A DNA stretch of 6,959 bases from an uncultured Pseudorhodobacter sp. GTDB lineage: Bacteria; Pseudomonadota; Alphaproteobacteria; Rhodobacterales; Rhodobacteraceae. Where the stretch lies: contig CAMFLG010000166.1 of assembly GCA_945957495.1 (NCBI GenBank), positions 1 through 6,959 on the forward strand. Reading direction: 5' to 3'. Below are positions 6,801-6,959 of this stretch, piece by piece; position 1 is the stretch's first letter, and each line of letters begins with the position of its first letter. Position numbers and translations under genes: made by a program. A model generated the notes under the pieces. It ran no database searches. It saw nothing but the letters and a program-made list of their open reading frames with translations, and had not been told where the DNA came from.

Positions 6801-6959
6801 TTGCCACAACGCTCACATTTCCGGCATTGCCGTGGCTTTGCGCACCGGCGCCAAAACTTTCGGCTGAACCAGAGCCGGAAAATCCGCCAACCGACTGGAA
6901 CAGCAGCGCGTCAGCCGATTGTCCGTTTGTTGCGGCCGTCACCGTGACAAAGGCAGTGA
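841..6959 (-). CDS. Giant Gly-rich repeat autotransporter (type Va secretion), 5' end outside window
   Basis: The frame is open from the right edge to TGA at 841-843. The window's first possible start, GTG at 6942, is an internal valine: the upstream codons (T-A-F-V-T) continue a repeat unit. Numbered from that valine, 2,033 residues are present. Order: about 23 repeats with anchors like G-I-L-A-Q-S-V-G-G-G-G-G (1 to about 1400); a Gly-poor, Ser/Thr/Asn-rich beta-helical stalk (about 1400-1665); a helical linker (about 1670-1745); a Cys pair (C1745, C1762); and a 270-residue barrel (1764-2033) ending in aromatic Phe, as outer-membrane barrels do. Family knowledge: the barrel inserts through the BAM complex and the passenger is exported to the cell surface, often for adhesion or aggregation. 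The exact role is unknown. The signal peptide, true length and promoter cannot be seen. No protease active-site motif or cleavage site is recognisable, so the passenger may stay attached. Confidence 0.93.
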   Translation of the reverse strand, partial: TAFVTVTAATNGQSADALLFQSVGGFSGSGSAESFGAGAQSHGNAGNVSVVATLTAGSGGQGISTAGATSDGLAVQSVGGGGGKALQDLGLTGLGGANLAGGNGGTVSLQASGAGIATLGSFSRGIYVDSVGGGGGSGGPSTSISAIGAAGGTGGNGGDVTVTSAVTITTAGKNSDGLFAASRGGGGGSAMSAVNLFSVGGQAGGGGGNGGTVSLGFSNGITTSGDDADAVFAQSVGGGGGDGANAVATGIAYQQAIGGTGGTGGDGGAVSVVQSATASGTVATTGHRSRGVVAQSVGGGGGTGGSAIAAGVLAGYNHTVGGSGGTGGSAGTVTVTTTQGISTQGKGSDGILAQSLGGGGGSASSVVNADILGAISVSNSVGGSGGSGGDAAGVAVSAAGAISTNGTAASGIVAQATGGGGGHSGIMVSNSSLSVLSVGVAIGGSGGDGGNVTGDVSVAATGAITTAGESAQGVLAHSLGGGGGYGSTTINTVAATVANVTVNVGGAGGKAGTASDVSVTTSGAITTKGSLSDAVAAVSTGGGGGAGGTVLTAGTLNVGAIGVSIGGSGGGGGKAGNVTVETSGDIVTGGHLSDGILASSVGGKGGMSAAHIVGTANANSLTVASVDVTLGGKGGSGGQAGNVKVNTSNSIQTQGHLSVGILAQSMGGDGGRARGAVTADIGQLGNVAVTIGGSGGDGGLAGTVDVITSEADSRIETSGFLSHGIFAQSVGGSGGAGGFAGEVALDFGSDLTEGVSGEVGVTIGGGGAPGGRSSTVTVQNASSISTGDLASIGILAQSVGGNGGDGGSVYAFNTDISAPSAVNVNFNIGGDGGFGAESAAVDVTNSGAINTSSFLSAGILAQSIGGNGGNGGSSYTALLQAASSTSVQITAQVGGSGGGGGNAQQVSVQNQGAISTAAGGSDGIIAQSLGGGGGRGGNAGYIAVNISNPVQQEQTTQSFSLNFSVGGGGSGGVGADADAVTVKNNGAITTTGTRSRGIMAQSVGGGGGDGGTASSTSFAVSDICNNSALNTYVCGGDPTKNAATDFAINSTVVIGGQGSTGGNGGDVTVENTADITTSGQLSHGIYAQSVGGGGGNGGEGALGIEAWTTNQLAVKITDLPGNLLPSFSSFDIAVGGAGGSGGDGGSVTVTNSGNIQINGPDASYIAKYTGLLGGVTNALPFLAGGSGIFAQSVGGGGGDGGAGSSSLTAIVTVGNKGGGGGTGGAVSVTSTGTITNTSGFSGTGIFAQSVGGGGGTAGDVGQGFSDSGEYLNIGAGVAVSESPGAGGDGGEVTVTASNTIHTTGTASPGIVAQSVGGSGGIAAVKSNSTTTIYAGSGNAPGNGGNVTVNANAAILVEGQGSVGIVALSAGGSASDDVSGTVTVNVSGAIEATGQNGRGILASSDAQIGQSSGNVLININEGASVLTGASGGEAIYVLDGGGNSVITNSGTIGTQNAASYALRVAASNLFLIDNYGTATGSVLTEAKTDGGAVGSFTFDNYGLMNSGTAVTIGGVNSSFWSGGTLAPGGANAIATTTISSGFQIELYGTNTYMADFDPSRPLGNSVVASDLLSLVAGTFSGVGEVAVAGTISPNLILSQPGSAQRAGTAYILNSNFAFDTSLLTIADTATVDYSLSTSDTVTADTTTLVLSYSIDTTPWDDISGGNADVGAWSGVNANHRSFGAYLDKIIFDAPEGADSAFITSLAEQVLNLTGKDDLMDTYDGFIADQALAVPDATMVSSLSFSDELHSCARHTDAGSFDFGQEGQCSWVRLYGRDLERNPHGSGPNYSETVTGLSMGVQFELSADTWLGLAADYEAGVLSFDQGSGTVSRTMAGAVLKQDLGGLMLAASIEGGTFSSTQERWFESGSDLVTATSDPDGNYLSAHVRANQRFSFGTTFIDPTIDFGATRVHQNGYSEQGAGGYGMAVSDLEQTVYSVNPFVNFGRAIDLNGMAGQTMFRAGMLGLFGDTPAVQASFLGAGNDGPTFLMQDDPVSLFADFGASLDLAVSDRMTIRGAIDALLSDEEVSYQARVRLNYAF
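844..1653 (-). other. C-terminal autotransporter beta-barrel domain
   Basis: This is residues 1764-2033 of the large protein, about the usual size (roughly 250-280 aa) of the translocator barrel. It opens with W-V-R-L-Y-G-R-D and then shows alternating hydrophobic/polar strands divided by Gly/Asp/Asn turns, for example G-L-S-M-G-V-Q-F-E-L and W-L-G-L-A-A-D-Y. It has aromatic girdle residues and closes with R-V-R-L-N-Y-A-F, in which alternate residues are hydrophobic and the last is Phe. That end is the expected BAM recognition signal. The domain is intact, with no frameshift. Confidence 0.9.
1654..2739 (-). other. Passenger stalk and helical linker
   Basis: This is about residues 1402-1763. 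It contains short beta-helix-like phrases (S-V-I-T-N-S-G-T-I-G-T, F-T-F-D-N-Y-G-L-M-N-S-G), then a stretch that resembles the stabilising segment before the barrel (A-G-T-A-Y-I-L-N-S, T-V-D-Y-S-L-S-T-S). After that comes a likely alpha-helical part (N-H-R-S-F-G-A-Y-L-D-K-I-I-F, A-F-I-T-S-L-A-E-Q-V-L-N-L) that would thread the barrel pore. C1745 and C1762 sit at its end. Poly-glycine runs are absent, in sharp contrast to the region before it. The autochaperone role is inferred from position and family architecture. Confidence 0.7.
3403..3888 (-). other. Insertion-rich segment of the passenger
   Basis: Three non-repeat inserts interrupt neighbouring units. One is a Cys loop (residues 1019-1029, nt 3856-3888). 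The second is a segment with Trp, Pro and basic residues at about 1097-1125 (around 3570-3654), containing L-A-V-K-I-T-D-L-P-G-N-L-L-P. The third is a 25-residue hydrophobic insert at 1156-1180 (3403-3477), containing Y-I-A-K-Y-T-G-L-L-G-G. Each replaces a turn of normal length, so they would project from the solenoid. A binding role is speculation. Confidence 0.6.
5323..5520. repeat. Short GCC trinucleotide runs within Gly codons
   Basis: Two perfect (GCC)5 runs occur on the + strand at 5323-5337 and 5506-5520, each encoding part of a GGGGG run on the - strand. Similar but shorter or imperfect runs are found at other poly-Gly anchors (for example about 5697-5707 and 6395-6407). Gain or loss of a unit would add or remove one glycine without breaking the frame, so this is not an on/off switch. 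Confidence 0.6.

Larger units (their letters stand above)
2740..6959 (-). repeat. About 23 degenerate Gly-rich passenger repeats, 155-316 bp each
   Basis: Each unit reads roughly: V-T-V-x-x-x-G-x-I-x-T-x-G-x-x-S-x-G-I-x-A-Q-S-V, a first run GGGGG-x-GG, 15-25 variable residues, then a second run such as I-G-G-S-G-G-x-G-G-x-A-G. Poly-Gly anchors fall near nt 6720, 6560, 6405, 6245, 6060, 5880, 5700, 5513, 5326, 5148, 4955, 4760, 4556, 4360, 4160, 3945, 3682, 3366, 3194 and 3003, with worn copies near 2850 and 2755. The period is about 155-200 bp and lengthens to 263 and 316 bp where insertions occur. Codon-level differences between units show that the array is old rather than freshly duplicated. 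The pattern suggests a beta-solenoid with stacked glycine turns, by inference. Confidence 0.85.

Noticed and set aside
6940..6942. GTG as the start of the large - strand gene
   Set aside because: The frame remains open to the window edge, and the upstream codons complete the repeat pattern, so it is an internal valine.
2740..6959. CRISPR-like array or PE_PGRS / RTX protein
   Set aside because: Repeats are coding, degenerate and 155-316 bp apart, unlike CRISPR. The C-terminal barrel rules out PE_PGRS, and the calcium-binding G-G-x-G-x-D-x-x-x nonapeptide arrays of RTX proteins are not seen.

Overview
The window comes from a Gram-negative bacterium, most likely an alphaproteobacterium. The grounds are GC-rich coding sequence, a very large type V (autotransporter-type) surface protein built of 'AQSVGGGGG' repeats of a kind common in alphaproteobacteria, and a bacterial Mpo1/DUF962 membrane protein. 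Nothing in the sequence fixes the genus.

The layout is simple. At the left edge (53-523, + strand) is a small four-histidine-motif membrane protein of the Mpo1-like/DUF962 family. A strong Shine-Dalgarno precedes it, and that site could be folded into a short hairpin. A spacer (524-840) follows. It separates two convergent genes, carries several inverted repeats and holds no gene I can support.

From 841 to the right edge (6959, - strand) lies a single open reading frame. It is the C-terminal 2,038 or so residues of an autotransporter adhesin-like protein whose N-terminus, signal peptide and promoter lie beyond the window. Reading from the window edge towards its stop, it has about 23 Gly-rich repeats (nt 6959 to about 2740), a Gly-poor beta-helical stalk and helical linker (about 2739-1654), and a 270-residue C-terminal beta-barrel (1653-844) ending in Phe.

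The two genes point at each other, so they are not an operon and no functional link is implied. I see no RNA gene, mobile element, CRISPR array or attachment site. Most of the interest is inside the giant repeat protein. It has two separate glycine tracts per repeat, a block of five successive repeats whose central glycine is replaced, a local cluster of non-repeat insertions including a small Cys pair, and a second Cys pair just before the barrel. I see no convincing new multi-gene system here.
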